64,000 nucleotides of DNA from CAVSCR01 sp963726575. Lineage in GTDB: Bacteria > Actinomycetota > Actinomycetes > JAHEKZ01. The translations under genes and the position numbers were made by a program. The notes under the pieces were generated by a model that searched no databases, was not told the DNA's origin, and saw only the letters and a list, made by a program, of their open reading frames with translations. Positions 46,781 to 55,306 of the stretch are shown here, piece after piece (positions within the stretch are counted from its first letter, which is position 1; every line of letters begins with the position of its first letter). Location of the stretch: contig CAVSCR010000006.1 in the NCBI GenBank assembly GCA_963726575.1, positions 186,001 to 250,000 of the forward strand, in the 5' to 3' direction.

Positions 46781-46786
46781 ATCGTA
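46781..46786 (-). promoter_or_regulatory. Predicted -10 box (TACGAT) for the two-component operon
   Basis: On the minus strand TACGAT, then CGGCGC, then ATG 46774: the same leaderless layout as other genes of the window. Confidence 0.4.
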
Positions 46787-46804
46787 AGCGGCGCACTTCG
46801 CGGT

Positions 46805-48313
46805 TCAGCCGCCGGTCGCGACACCGGCCAGCGCCCGGATCATTCCGGCCGCCCCGCCGAACCGGGTCTGGCTGCCGCCGAGCAGCTCCAGCAACCAGCC
46901 TTGGCTGGCCACGGCCAGCACCTGCGAACTGTCCCGCTGCCCGGCCAGCGGCACGTCGGGGTCGCCCGCGCGCGCGACCAGGCCCGAGCGGCTGGCCTGG
47001 TCCAGCCAGGCCGCGCCGCGCAGGTCGAGATCGGCGACCTCCAGGGGCATCCCGCCCGAGCCCATGGCCACCTGCACCCGGGCGGTACCGGACTCCAGTC
47101 GCGACAGCACGAACCCGTCGGCCAGCAGCAGATGGGCCGCTCGTCGGCCCAGCCGCACCAACCGCTCCTCCGGGTTGCCGGGAGACTCCGCCAGCACCTG
47201 CAGGCAGCTGCCGACCAGGTCGGCGCCGGACAGGTCTCGGTCGCCCGCGAAGTCCGGCGGTCGCGACCCGAGCACGTTGAGCTGGGCGACGACCGGCAAC
47301 CCGTTGCCGTTGCGCTTGGCCGTCAGGCAGGCCACGTCGGCCCACTCGAACAGCTCCTCGGGGTTGGTCGGCCACCCTTGCGGCAGCCGGTCGGTGCCGG
47401 CCAGGCCGATCGACAGACCCACGCCGTACGGCGCAGTCCGGGCCCTGGCGGCGAGGTCCTCGGCCACCGACGTCGCCGCCACGAGCGACGTGGGGAGCAC
47501 CGCCGCGAACTCATCGCCGCCGGTCCGGGCCGCGAAACCGTCACGGACGACTCCCACGGCCGCCGACACAGCGTCGGCGACGGCCCGCAGCGCTTCGTCG
47601 CCGGCGGGGTGGCCGAAGCTGTCGTTGGCGCGCTTGAGCCGGTCGACGTCGCCGATCAGCACGGTCACCGGAGTTCCGTCGCGGGTGAAACGGTCGACGG
47701 CGTCGGCGAGGGCGCGGTCGAAGGCCCGCCGGTTGGCCAGCCGGGTCAGGGGGTCGCGAAACGCGAGCTCGGTCATCTCCTCGGCGTGACCGGCCTGCAC
47801 CAGACCGGACGACACGATGCCGGCGTAGGCATCGGCGAAGCCGACGTCAGCCGGCTCGAAGGCCGGAGACGAGAGGTCGCGGACCACGACGATCAGCCCC
47901 CATACCTCCGACACCAGCCACAGCGGCGCGACCAGCGCGCGGGCGTACCCGATGTCGTCCAGCCAGTCCCGCGAGGTCCGCTCAGCGCCGTGGTCGGCCA
48001 CGTCGAGGGCCAGCGAGCGCACCTCGTCGATCACCTGGGCGATCAGGGGGACGGTGACCTGCGGCAGCCCCTGTGGGTACGGCTCGGAGTCCAGCGGGCG
48101 GGGCCCGGCCAGGGCCAGCAGGCGCAGCCGCCCGCTGGCCCGGTCGAGTCGGGCCATGGCAACAGCAGCGGCGTCGAACGCGAACCGCGCGTCGGCCACT
48201 GCCACGTCGGCCGCCTCGTCGACGGTCTGGGCGCGCGCCAGGGCCCGCCCCAGCGTGGCCAGACTGCGCAACCGGTCGGCGCTGCTGCCCCCCACGAGCG
48301 GAGTGTGACTCAT
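46805..48313 (-). CDS. GAF-GGDEF domain protein (putative diguanylate cyclase) 1
   Basis: This 502-residue cytosolic protein has an N-terminal GAF-like domain (about 15-175), a GGDEF domain (about 180-340) and a C-terminal GAF-like domain (about 365-500). The active-site motif GGDEF is intact and the metal/base region IGDVDRLKRANDSFGHPAGD is close to consensus, so c-di-GMP synthesis is plausible. The inhibitory RxxD position five residues before GGDEF reads VRDG, so product inhibition is unlikely. No EAL domain is present. It is the first of three such proteins in 8.3 kb, and lies 30 bp from the response regulator, outside its operon. Confidence 0.88.
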   Translation of the reverse strand: MSHTPLVGGSSADRLRSLATLGRALARAQTVDEAADVAVADARFAFDAAAVAMARLDRASGRLRLLALAGPRPLDSEPYPQGLPQVTVPLIAQVIDEVRSLALDVADHGAERTSRDWLDDIGYARALVAPLWLVSEVWGLIVVVRDLSSPAFEPADVGFADAYAGIVSSGLVQAGHAEEMTELAFRDPLTRLANRRAFDRALADAVDRFTRDGTPVTVLIGDVDRLKRANDSFGHPAGDEALRAVADAVSAAVGVVRDGFAARTGGDEFAAVLPTSLVAATSVAEDLAARARTAPYGVGLSIGLAGTDRLPQGWPTNPEELFEWADVACLTAKRNGNGLPVVAQLNVLGSRPPDFAGDRDLSGADLVGSCLQVLAESPGNPEERLVRLGRRAAHLLLADGFVLSRLESGTARVQVAMGSGGMPLEVADLDLRGAAWLDQASRSGLVARAGDPDVPLAGQRDSSQVLAVASQGWLLELLGGSQTRFGGAAGMIRALAGVATGG

Positions 48314-48392
48314 CGCGACGGCTGCCGCACCCGGTTCCCGAGGGCGTTGGGCCAGCCGATGGATCGGTGGCCAGATGCGCCGGCAACGGTCC

Positions 48393-48416
48393 CACTGGGC
48401 TGCTCACTGGGCTGCT
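48393..48416. repeat. 12-bp direct tandem repeat
   Basis: CACTGGGCTGCT occurs twice in a row in the gap between the GGDEF and PH-domain genes, touching the PH-gene stop codon. Confidence 0.7.
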
Positions 48417-49063
48417 CAGCGACGACGCCGCGACCGTCGGTGGTCGCCCTCACCGGTCAGGTGCACCGACTCGGTGATGGCGTCCGGGGTCGCCGAGGCG
48501 GACACCGCCCGTTGCTCGGGCAACGCCACCACCGACGGACCGACCCAGCCACCGGGGTCGTGCAGGCGTTGCTCGTGGAGCCGGAAGAGCTCGCGCTGCA
48601 CGGTCTCGACGTCGGGGACGCAGCGCATGACGAGCGGGCCGGACTCCCCCATGGTCTCGACGAACATGGTGCCGGTGCCGAGCGTGCGTTGCAGCGGACC
48701 GGCGGTGTAGCGGACGTCGGTAAGTCGCGCCAGCGGCAGGTCGCGACCCTCGCGGGTGAGCAGACCCCACCGGGTGATCAACCGGCGGTCGGTGATCAGG
48801 TACCGGATCGACAGCCACTTGGCCACCGGGATCAGGGTCAAGAAGAGCACCGAGGTCAGCGCCGAGACGACCACGAGCACCCGAGCGGCGGGCCCGATGG
48901 CTGCAGGAACTGGCCCGGTCGCCCCGAGCTCGGTCAGGAGGAACGACGTCAGGAACGCGGTTCCGATCAGCGCCAACGCTGGCCACAGCAGGGCCTGACC
49001 GTGCGGTCGGAACTCGTGCACGAGCGTCTCGCCGTCGCCGAGCAGTCGCGTCGGGTACGCCAT
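48416..49063 (-). CDS. PH-domain (bPH2) membrane protein
   Basis: This 215-residue protein has two hydrophobic helices (about 25-46 and 60-82), then a bacterial pleckstrin-homology domain with IRYLITDRRLITRWGLLTREGRDLPLARL in parts and the VRYTAGPLQRTLGTGTM strand pair. The tail is charged (RRSRRRR). The function of bPH2 proteins is poorly known. The position next to birA matches Rv3278c of M. tuberculosis. Confidence 0.88.
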   Translation of the reverse strand: MAYPTRLLGDGETLVHEFRPHGQALLWPALALIGTAFLTSFLLTELGATGPVPAAIGPAARVLVVVSALTSVLFLTLIPVAKWLSIRYLITDRRLITRWGLLTREGRDLPLARLTDVRYTAGPLQRTLGTGTMFVETMGESGPLVMRCVPDVETVQRELFRLHEQRLHDPGGWVGPSVVALPEQRAVSASATPDAITESVHLTGEGDHRRSRRRR

Positions 49064-49080
49064 GCGCGCATGGTCGCACG

Positions 49081-49890
49081 TCAGCGCACGTGCACCACGT
49101 CACCCGCGCCGACGACATGGCGCCCCTGGTCGTTGACGACGATCAGCCGGCCGTCGGGGGCGAGGCCCTCAGCCCGTCCGGTCAGCGACCGCTCCCCTGG
49201 CAGCGACACCGACACCGACTGGCCGACGGTGGAGCAGGCGCGCAGGTAGTCCGTGGCCAGGCCGCACAGGTCGCCGTCGCCGTCCGCGGCCACCCACGCG
49301 CGGTATCGCCTGGCCAGGACGGTCAAGACGTCGGTCAGCACGGCCGCGCGGGAGACCGTGGGGGCACCGGCGAGGCGCAAGGACGTCGCGCTGTCCACGG
49401 GCAGTTGCTCAGCGCGCTGGGCGACGTTGATCCCGACCCCGACCACAGCGGCCGGACCGGCTCGGGTCTCGACCCGCTCGGCGAGCACGCCGGCCACCTT
49501 CCCGCTGCGGCTGTCCGGACCCACCGCGTTCGCGAGCACGTCGTTGGGCCACTTCAGCGCGATCGGTACGCCCGCGGCGTGCTGGACGGCCTCGGACACT
49601 GCCACACCCACGAGCAGCGGGAGCCAGCCCCAGGCGGCGGCGGGCACACTCGTCGGACGCCACACCCAGGACATCAGGATCGCGGTGCCGGGCGGTGCCG
49701 ACCAGGATCGGTCGAGTCGGCCCCGGCCGGCCGTCTGTTCGTCGGCCACCATGGCAGTGCCTTCGACGGCCCCCGCGAGCGCGGCCTCGCGCATGAGCGC
49801 GTGCGTCGACGGGGCTGCACCGACGACGAGCAAGTCCCAGGGGTCGCCCGCGGCCGTGGCGGCGCGTCGCAGGTCGGCGGCGTCAGACAT
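49081..49890 (-). CDS. birA: Biotin--[acetyl-CoA-carboxylase] ligase
   Basis: BirA activates biotin to biotinyl-5'-AMP and attaches it to the lysine of biotin carboxyl carrier domains, here the EAMKMEQP site of the alpha subunit at 57.9 kb. The 269-residue protein has the catalytic loop GRGRLDRSWSAPPGTAIL, KWPNDVL, and the small C-terminal domain LAPDGRLIVV. There is no N-terminal DNA-binding helix-turn-helix, so it is a ligase only, not a repressor. It overlaps the upstream epsilon-subunit gene by 8 bp. Confidence 0.95.
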   Translation of the reverse strand: MSDAADLRRAATAAGDPWDLLVVGAAPSTHALMREAALAGAVEGTAMVADEQTAGRGRLDRSWSAPPGTAILMSWVWRPTSVPAAAWGWLPLLVGVAVSEAVQHAAGVPIALKWPNDVLANAVGPDSRSGKVAGVLAERVETRAGPAAVVGVGINVAQRAEQLPVDSATSLRLAGAPTVSRAAVLTDVLTVLARRYRAWVAADGDGDLCGLATDYLRACSTVGQSVSVSLPGERSLTGRAEGLAPDGRLIVVNDQGRHVVGAGDVVHVR

Positions 49891-50077
49891 CCGGCGAGGC
49901 GCGGCGCAGCATCTGGTCCAGAGCTGCGCGACGCTGCCGACGCCAGCGAGCCAGGTCGGCCAGCACTCGTGGCCTGGTCAACGCCTGGTGCACAGCTGCC
50001 GCCTCGTCGGCGCTCGCGGCACCGTGCACGATCGCCGGGGGCGACTCCTCACTCATCCGCAGCTCATCCGGACTCAT
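49883..50077 (-). CDS. Acyl-CoA carboxylase epsilon subunit (first copy)
   Basis: This 64-residue protein has IVHGAASADEAAAVHQAL, the RGxPTxEE-like signature of AccE, followed by a basic helix WRRQRRAALDQMLRR. AccE subunits stabilise the alpha-beta complex in actinobacteria. ATG 50077 overlaps the beta-subunit stop (ATGA) and the stop overlaps birA by 8 bp, so beta, epsilon and birA form one operon. It is shorter than the second copy at 56.9 kb. The start could also be ATG 50056. Confidence 0.75.
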   Translation of the reverse strand: MSPDELRMSEESPPAIVHGAASADEAAAVHQALTRPRVLADLARWRRQRRAALDQMLRRASPDV

Positions 50078-51630
50078 ACCGGAGGCACGCCGTGGCGTCG
50101 CGCGGCGAACTCCCGCGATCGTCCCGCCGCATAGCCCAGCCGCAAGATGATCTGCTCGCGCAGGTCGGCCGGCTGCACGACCGCGTCCACGACCAGGTCG
50201 GCGGCCAACCGCAGCAGATCGACGTCGGTCTCGTACTCGGCCCGGCGCCCGGACACGAACGCCTCGCGCTCCGCCGCGTCGTCGATGGCCGCGATCTTGT
50301 TGGCGTAGACGGCGTTGACGGCCGCCTCCGGGCCCATCACCGCGATCCGCGCCGTGGGGAGCGCCAACGTCGCATCTGGACCGAAGCCAGGGCCGCCCAT
50401 CGCATACAGACCAGCGCCGTAGGCCTTACGCAGCACGACGCAGACCTGCGGCACCGTGGCTTCGGCGACAGCGCTGACCATCTTCGCGCCGTGGCGGATG
50501 ATCCCCTGGCGCTCGACGTCCTTGCCGATCATGAAGCCCGGTACGTCGGCCAGGTACACGAGTGGGACGTTGAACGCGTCGCACAGCCAGATGAAGCGCG
50601 TCGCCTTGTCCGCGCTGTCGACGAACAGAACGCCTCCGCGGTGCGCGCTGTTGTTGGCGACAACGCCTACCACCTGACCTTCCAAGCGAGCGAAACCGAT
50701 GACCAGCTCAGGTGCCCAGAGCGCCTTGATCGAGAAGAACGTGTCGACGTCCACCAAGGCGTCGATCACGTCGTGGACGTCGAAGGGCTGCGACTCCCGC
50801 GACGGCACCAGATCCGCATCGAACGTTCGACTCGGGCGGTCACCGGCCGCCTCGGGGGGTGACTCGCGCCAACACGTCGGCAGGTAGGAGAAGAACGTCT
50901 TCGCCAGCTCGATCGCGTCAGCGTCGTCCTCTGCCAGCGCGTCGCCGCAACCGGACACCTCGCAGTGCATCCGGGCGCCGCCCATCTCCTCCAGCGTCAC
51001 GATCTCGCCCACGACCATCTGCGCCATGCGCGGACTGCCCAGGTACATCGAGGCGTTTCCTTCGACCATCACGACGTAGTCGCAGAAGCTGGGGATGTAG
51101 GCACCACCGGCCGCGCTCGGCCCGAAGAGACAACAGATCTGTGGCGCCTTGCCCGACAGCGCCACCTGGTTGTGGAAGACCCGCCCGGCCCCTCGACGGC
51201 CAGGGAACATGGCCACCTGGTCGGTGATCCGCGCACCCGCACTGTCGACGAGCCAGAAGATCGGCAGCTCCTCGCGCAACGCTGCCTCGGTGGCCCGCAC
51301 CATCTTCTCCACGGTGCGCGCACCCCAGGAGCCCGCCTTGACGGCGGGGTCGTTGGCGACGACGACAGCGGGGCGACCCTCGACCAGTCCCCGACCGGTG
51401 ACCACCCCGTCTGCCGGTAACCCCTGCGCCAGCGCATTGGCCAGCCGGCCGTCCTCGACCCAGCTGCCCTCGTCGACGAGCAAGGCGATGCGTTCGCGGA
51501 CCGCCAACTTGCCCTGCGCAGCCAACTTCTGCGCGGCTGCGGGTGCGGGGGCCGCCGTACCGGCGACCGCGGCGTCGAGCCGCGCCACGAGGTCGTCGGT
51601 CATGGCGTCACCGTAGTCGAGCCGGGTCAC
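50074..51630 (-). CDS. Acyl-CoA carboxylase beta subunit (carboxyltransferase), first copy
   Basis: This subunit moves the carboxyl group from biotin to acyl-CoA. The 518-residue protein has both crotonase-like halves: DSAGARITDQ, FGPSAAGGAYIPSF (oxyanion loop), VEGNASMYLGSPRM and LADVPGFMIGKDVE, RKAYGAGLYAMGG. The stretch VANDPAVKAGSWGARTVEK recalls methylcrotonyl-CoA-type beta chains more than PccB, but the substrate is unresolved. The start may be GTG 51630 or ATG 51603. It is in an operon with its own epsilon subunit and birA; there is no alpha subunit beside it, so it may use the alpha at 57.9 kb. Confidence 0.9.
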   Translation of the reverse strand: MTRLDYGDAMTDDLVARLDAAVAGTAAPAPAAAQKLAAQGKLAVRERIALLVDEGSWVEDGRLANALAQGLPADGVVTGRGLVEGRPAVVVANDPAVKAGSWGARTVEKMVRATEAALREELPIFWLVDSAGARITDQVAMFPGRRGAGRVFHNQVALSGKAPQICCLFGPSAAGGAYIPSFCDYVVMVEGNASMYLGSPRMAQMVVGEIVTLEEMGGARMHCEVSGCGDALAEDDADAIELAKTFFSYLPTCWRESPPEAAGDRPSRTFDADLVPSRESQPFDVHDVIDALVDVDTFFSIKALWAPELVIGFARLEGQVVGVVANNSAHRGGVLFVDSADKATRFIWLCDAFNVPLVYLADVPGFMIGKDVERQGIIRHGAKMVSAVAEATVPQVCVVLRKAYGAGLYAMGGPGFGPDATLALPTARIAVMGPEAAVNAVYANKIAAIDDAAEREAFVSGRRAEYETDVDLLRLAADLVVDAVVQPADLREQIILRLGYAAGRSREFAARRHGVPPV

Positions 51631-51648
51631 TGCACCCGCTCACTCAAC

Positions 51649-53334
51649 TCAATCCGGATGGTCGGAGACCGCCATGATCATCAGGGCCCGCACCGCCGGC
51701 GCGATGTCGCCGACCGGACGGCTCAGTGCATCGGCGTACAGCTCCAGCAGCCACCCGCGACCCTCGAAGTCGCGCACGCCGACCATCAGCTGGGCGGTCG
51801 CGCCGAGCCCGTCCAGCAGCGCCAGCTCGGCGGGATCCGCCTCGGCGTCGTCCACGGAGATCACGGCCGTCCCACCGTGCAGGACCCGCTCGGTCAGTGG
51901 GTAGTCAGACAACGGGTAGGCCGAACCGACGGGAGTGGCCGAGGCGGTCTCGGCACTTCCCGCGATCGCGCGGAACACAGTGAACGCAGCAGTGCGGACG
52001 ACGTGGGAGTTCGGCTCGTGGATGGACAGCCACCACCCGAGTCCGTCCACGTGGTGCCCCGCAACGTCGGCGATCAGCTCCAGCCGGGCCAACGCAGAGC
52101 GGTCACTGTGTTCGTCGAGCCCGAGCATCCCGAGCTCGAGCAGGCGGGCCGGCGACACCTCGTCCTGGCGGATCAGCCGCCGTTCGCGCGGGTTGGGGGG
52201 CATGAGGGGGTGCCGGCCGAGCGCGGCGATTGCCTCGTCGGGCAGCGGGCGCCCCGCCACGACCGGACGCGACGAGCGGCTGCGCTTGGCGCGGTACTGC
52301 GCCGCGTCGGCCAGACGGAACAGGCGTTCGGCGCTGTCGATCGGCCCGACCTCGTCGCCGGTCACGACGACCCCACAGGAGACACCCTCCAACGGCGAGC
52401 GGGCGACCGCTCGGCACAACGACTCCGCCATCTCCACCACGAAGTCGGTCGCGACGCCGTCGACGACAACGCAGAACTCATCGCCGCCCAGGCGGGCGGC
52501 CAGCGCACCGGGCAGCAACGCCGAGGTGGCGCTCAACAGACCAGCGAAGCGGACCAGGGCGCGGTCACCGGCGTCATGGCCGCTGTCGTCGTTGATCCGC
52601 TTCAGCCCGTTCAGGTCGCACACGACCAGTCCCACAGGGGACCCGTCGGCGACGCGGCGCATCATGGCGGCGTCCAACCGCTCGTCGACCGCTCGGCGGT
52701 TGGCCAGCCCGGTGAGCGAGTCGGTGTAGGCCATCTTCGAGACCTGCTCGAGGTGCTGAGCAGTGGCCAGGGCGGCGCCGACCTGGGCGGCCACGGCCAC
52801 GGCGAAGTCGAGGTCCCCCTCGGTGAACGACGTCTGCTCGAGCCCGCGGGTGACGAACAGCTCCCCCCAGACCCGACCGTCCAGCGGGATCGGGGCGCAG
52901 ACGCTGGATCCCTTGTGCAGCTCGTGGAGCAGGAGCAGGTGCGCGTCAGCCTGATTGTCCTGGCCGATCGACGTCAGGATCCCGCGCTCCTGCTCGAGCA
53001 TCACGGTCAACATCCCGTACTCCAGCAGGGAGTAGGTCTCGTCCTCGGGGAGCTCGACCTCGCCCGGCCCGAGCTTGCCCACGTTCACCAGCGTGCGGAC
53101 GCGACCGTGACCAGGCTCCCATTCCGACACCGAGGCCGACGCACCGTCCAAAGCGGCGCGGGCGGCCTCGCTCACCCCGATCAGCAGCTGTTCGCGGGAA
53201 GGGGCACGGGCGACCCTGGCGATGTCGGCGAGCGCGCGAAAGCGCGGCGAACCGCCCAACCGCGTCGTCGGATCCTCAGCAGGCGATCCGCTGGTTCCCC
53301 CCGGCGCAGCCGACGTGTCGTCGGTCGTCCTCAC
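51649..53334 (-). CDS. GAF-GGDEF domain protein 2
   Basis: This 561-residue protein has an N-terminal GAF domain (about 35-195), a GGDEF domain (about 205-365) and a C-terminal GAF-like domain (about 390-555) ending WLLELYADALS. The GGDEF motif is intact in ARLGGDEFCVVV. The upstream site reads CDLNGLKRINDDSGHDAGD, with Asn in place of the second Asp. The RxxD inhibitory site is replaced by LPGA. It is probably a c-di-GMP-forming enzyme sensing a small ligand. GTG 53334 has a good ribosome-binding site (GGGGAG). It is about the same length as its neighbour. Confidence 0.88.
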   Translation of the reverse strand: MRTTDDTSAAPGGTSGSPAEDPTTRLGGSPRFRALADIARVARAPSREQLLIGVSEAARAALDGASASVSEWEPGHGRVRTLVNVGKLGPGEVELPEDETYSLLEYGMLTVMLEQERGILTSIGQDNQADAHLLLLHELHKGSSVCAPIPLDGRVWGELFVTRGLEQTSFTEGDLDFAVAVAAQVGAALATAQHLEQVSKMAYTDSLTGLANRRAVDERLDAAMMRRVADGSPVGLVVCDLNGLKRINDDSGHDAGDRALVRFAGLLSATSALLPGALAARLGGDEFCVVVDGVATDFVVEMAESLCRAVARSPLEGVSCGVVVTGDEVGPIDSAERLFRLADAAQYRAKRSRSSRPVVAGRPLPDEAIAALGRHPLMPPNPRERRLIRQDEVSPARLLELGMLGLDEHSDRSALARLELIADVAGHHVDGLGWWLSIHEPNSHVVRTAAFTVFRAIAGSAETASATPVGSAYPLSDYPLTERVLHGGTAVISVDDAEADPAELALLDGLGATAQLMVGVRDFEGRGWLLELYADALSRPVGDIAPAVRALMIMAVSDHPD

Positions 53335-53440
53335 GTACTCCCCTCCCCCCAGGAAGGTGTCGTCTCACCCTCGAAACTTCGGCACGAAGTCGTGACCGTC
53401 TTGAGGGCGAGAGAGGGGTGGATCCCCGGGCCGAAAGGGT

Positions 53441-55108
53441 TCAGCGACCGTTCGGGTGCAGCGCCGTGAGGACGAGCACCCGCAACACGGCCATCACCTC
53501 GCGCAACGACCCGGACAGGGCATCGGCGTAGACCTCGACCAGCCATCGGTCGCCGTCGGCCGCCACGCCACCTGCCGCCACGGCCGCGATCGCGGCCAAA
53601 CCGTCCAGCACGGCCACCTCGGCGGGGTTGGCCGTGGGGTCGGCCGCCTCGATGAGGAAGGTGCCACCCGCGAGAGCTGCCTGCGTGTCCGGGAAGTCGG
53701 CCAGCGGGAACTGCTCGCCCACCTCCAGGTCGAACTCGCCGGGGTGCAGCTTGGGGATCTCGCGGTAGGCGGAGAACTCCACGGTGGTCAGGCTGTCGCT
53801 GTCGGCAGCCGACCACGACAGCCACCAGCCCAGTCCGTCGACGTGGTTCGACACGACGTCGGCGACCAGCGCCAACCGCGAGCGGATGGCGTCGGTCGGC
53901 ACCTGGTCAAGGGCGCGCAGCCCTGCCTCGAGCAGGTGCGCCGGGTTCGCCTGGTCGCGGCCCCGCAGGAGTCGTCGGTCGGTCACCGGGGTACCGAGCA
54001 GCTCCTTCAACGGCACGGCCGCCTCGGCGGGCAATGCCCGACCGGCGATGACCGGCACCCGGGAGCCGGTGCGCTTGGCCCGGAACTGTGCAGCGTCGGC
54101 CAGCCGGAACAGGCGACCCGCACTCTCGACAGGACCGATCGGGTCCTTGGTGCTGGCCACCCCGCAGGCGACGCCGAACGGCAGCATGTCCCAACCGCGG
54201 CGAGTGACCTCGGCCGCGATCGCGACCAGGCGGTCGGCGTCCTCCCCGACCACGGCCAGGCAGAACTCGTCACCGCCGAAACGGGCGGCCAGCACACCCG
54301 GCACGGGCGTCGTCGCCTGCCGCAACAGACGCGCGAACTGCTTCAGTGCCCGGTCGCCGGCGTCGTGACCCTGGTCGCTGTTGATCTCGTGCAAGCCGTT
54401 GAGGTCGCAGACGACGAAGGCGACGTCGTCCCCGTCCAGCTTGTGGCGCTCGATCGCCGAGCGCATCCACTCCTCCATCGTCAGCCGATTGGCCAACCCG
54501 GTGAGCACGTCGGTGTGCGCGAGCCGGGCGACCCGGTCGAGGTGGTCCAATGCCTCGACCGCGGCACCGACCTGTGCTGCGACGGCGGTGCCCCACTCCA
54601 GATCGCGGTCGGTGAACGGCGGCTGGTCCGCGCGGCGGGCCACGAACAGCTCGCCCCACCACTCACCGTCGCGCAGGATGGGCACGCTCATCGAGCAGAA
54701 CTTGTCGAGACGTTCCAAGTAGTACCGGTCGTCCGCCGCGATCGTGGGGTCGTCGAGCCGCACGATCATCCCGAGATGTCCGGAGTCCATGCCGGCCAAC
54801 CAGGTGCTCTGGTCTGCCACGTACCACTCGTCGGTCGGGAAGGGCTCCTCCCAGTCCGCGAGCTCGCCGAGGTTCAGCCGGGTGCGCAAGACCTGTGCCG
54901 TCTCGTCCCACACACCCAGGGAGGAGGAGGCGGCCCCCAGAGCGACCATGGCCGCCTCGACGATCCGGCTGAGGGCGTCGGCGGAGTCGCCGCGCGTGAC
55001 AGCCCGGCCGATGGCGGTCAGCGCGCGTAGGCGGTCCTCGGCGAGCGCCCGGCGTTCGACGTCGTCCAACGTCGCGCCCGTCGTCGGATCCGGCCCCTCG
55101 GCAACCAC
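53441..55108 (-). CDS. GAF-GGDEF domain protein 3
   Basis: This 555-residue paralogue of the gene after it has the same GAF-GGDEF-GAF order. ARFGGDEFCLAVV keeps the active site, while the metal-region motif reads CDLNGLHEINSDQGHDAGD, with His-Glu where Lys-Arg is expected and Ser-Asp for Asn-Asp, so catalysis may be weaker. RxxD is replaced by VPGV. The C-terminal domain ends WLVEVYADALSGS, matching copy 2. GTG 55108 is chosen for GGAGAGG nine bases upstream and the matching length; the frame stays open much further. It is divergent from the second carboxylase beta gene. Confidence 0.87.
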   Translation of the reverse strand: MVAEGPDPTTGATLDDVERRALAEDRLRALTAIGRAVTRGDSADALSRIVEAAMVALGAASSSLGVWDETAQVLRTRLNLGELADWEEPFPTDEWYVADQSTWLAGMDSGHLGMIVRLDDPTIAADDRYYLERLDKFCSMSVPILRDGEWWGELFVARRADQPPFTDRDLEWGTAVAAQVGAAVEALDHLDRVARLAHTDVLTGLANRLTMEEWMRSAIERHKLDGDDVAFVVCDLNGLHEINSDQGHDAGDRALKQFARLLRQATTPVPGVLAARFGGDEFCLAVVGEDADRLVAIAAEVTRRGWDMLPFGVACGVASTKDPIGPVESAGRLFRLADAAQFRAKRTGSRVPVIAGRALPAEAAVPLKELLGTPVTDRRLLRGRDQANPAHLLEAGLRALDQVPTDAIRSRLALVADVVSNHVDGLGWWLSWSAADSDSLTTVEFSAYREIPKLHPGEFDLEVGEQFPLADFPDTQAALAGGTFLIEAADPTANPAEVAVLDGLAAIAAVAAGGVAADGDRWLVEVYADALSGSLREVMAVLRVLVLTALHPNGR

Positions 55109-55306
55109 CTCGACACACCTCTCCAGGCCGAGCGCGCGCGGCTCGGTGCACCTGCTCGACCAAGCCAGTCGGCTTGGCCCCCGACGCATCATCGGCCACG
55201 CCTTCTGCTGACTACAGACGCGGGTCGTCAGATCCACCCGTGCGGGCCAGCCGGTGGCCCGGCGGCCACTAGGCTTCCCGCACTGCACGCAACCCCCGGA
55301 GGACCG

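Noticed and set aside
51658..53469. 603- and 524-residue plus-strand frames opposite two GGDEF genes (51658-53469 and 53456-55030)
   Set aside because: Both are shadows of the minus-strand genes. They show His/Gly/Arg-rich composition and no domains.
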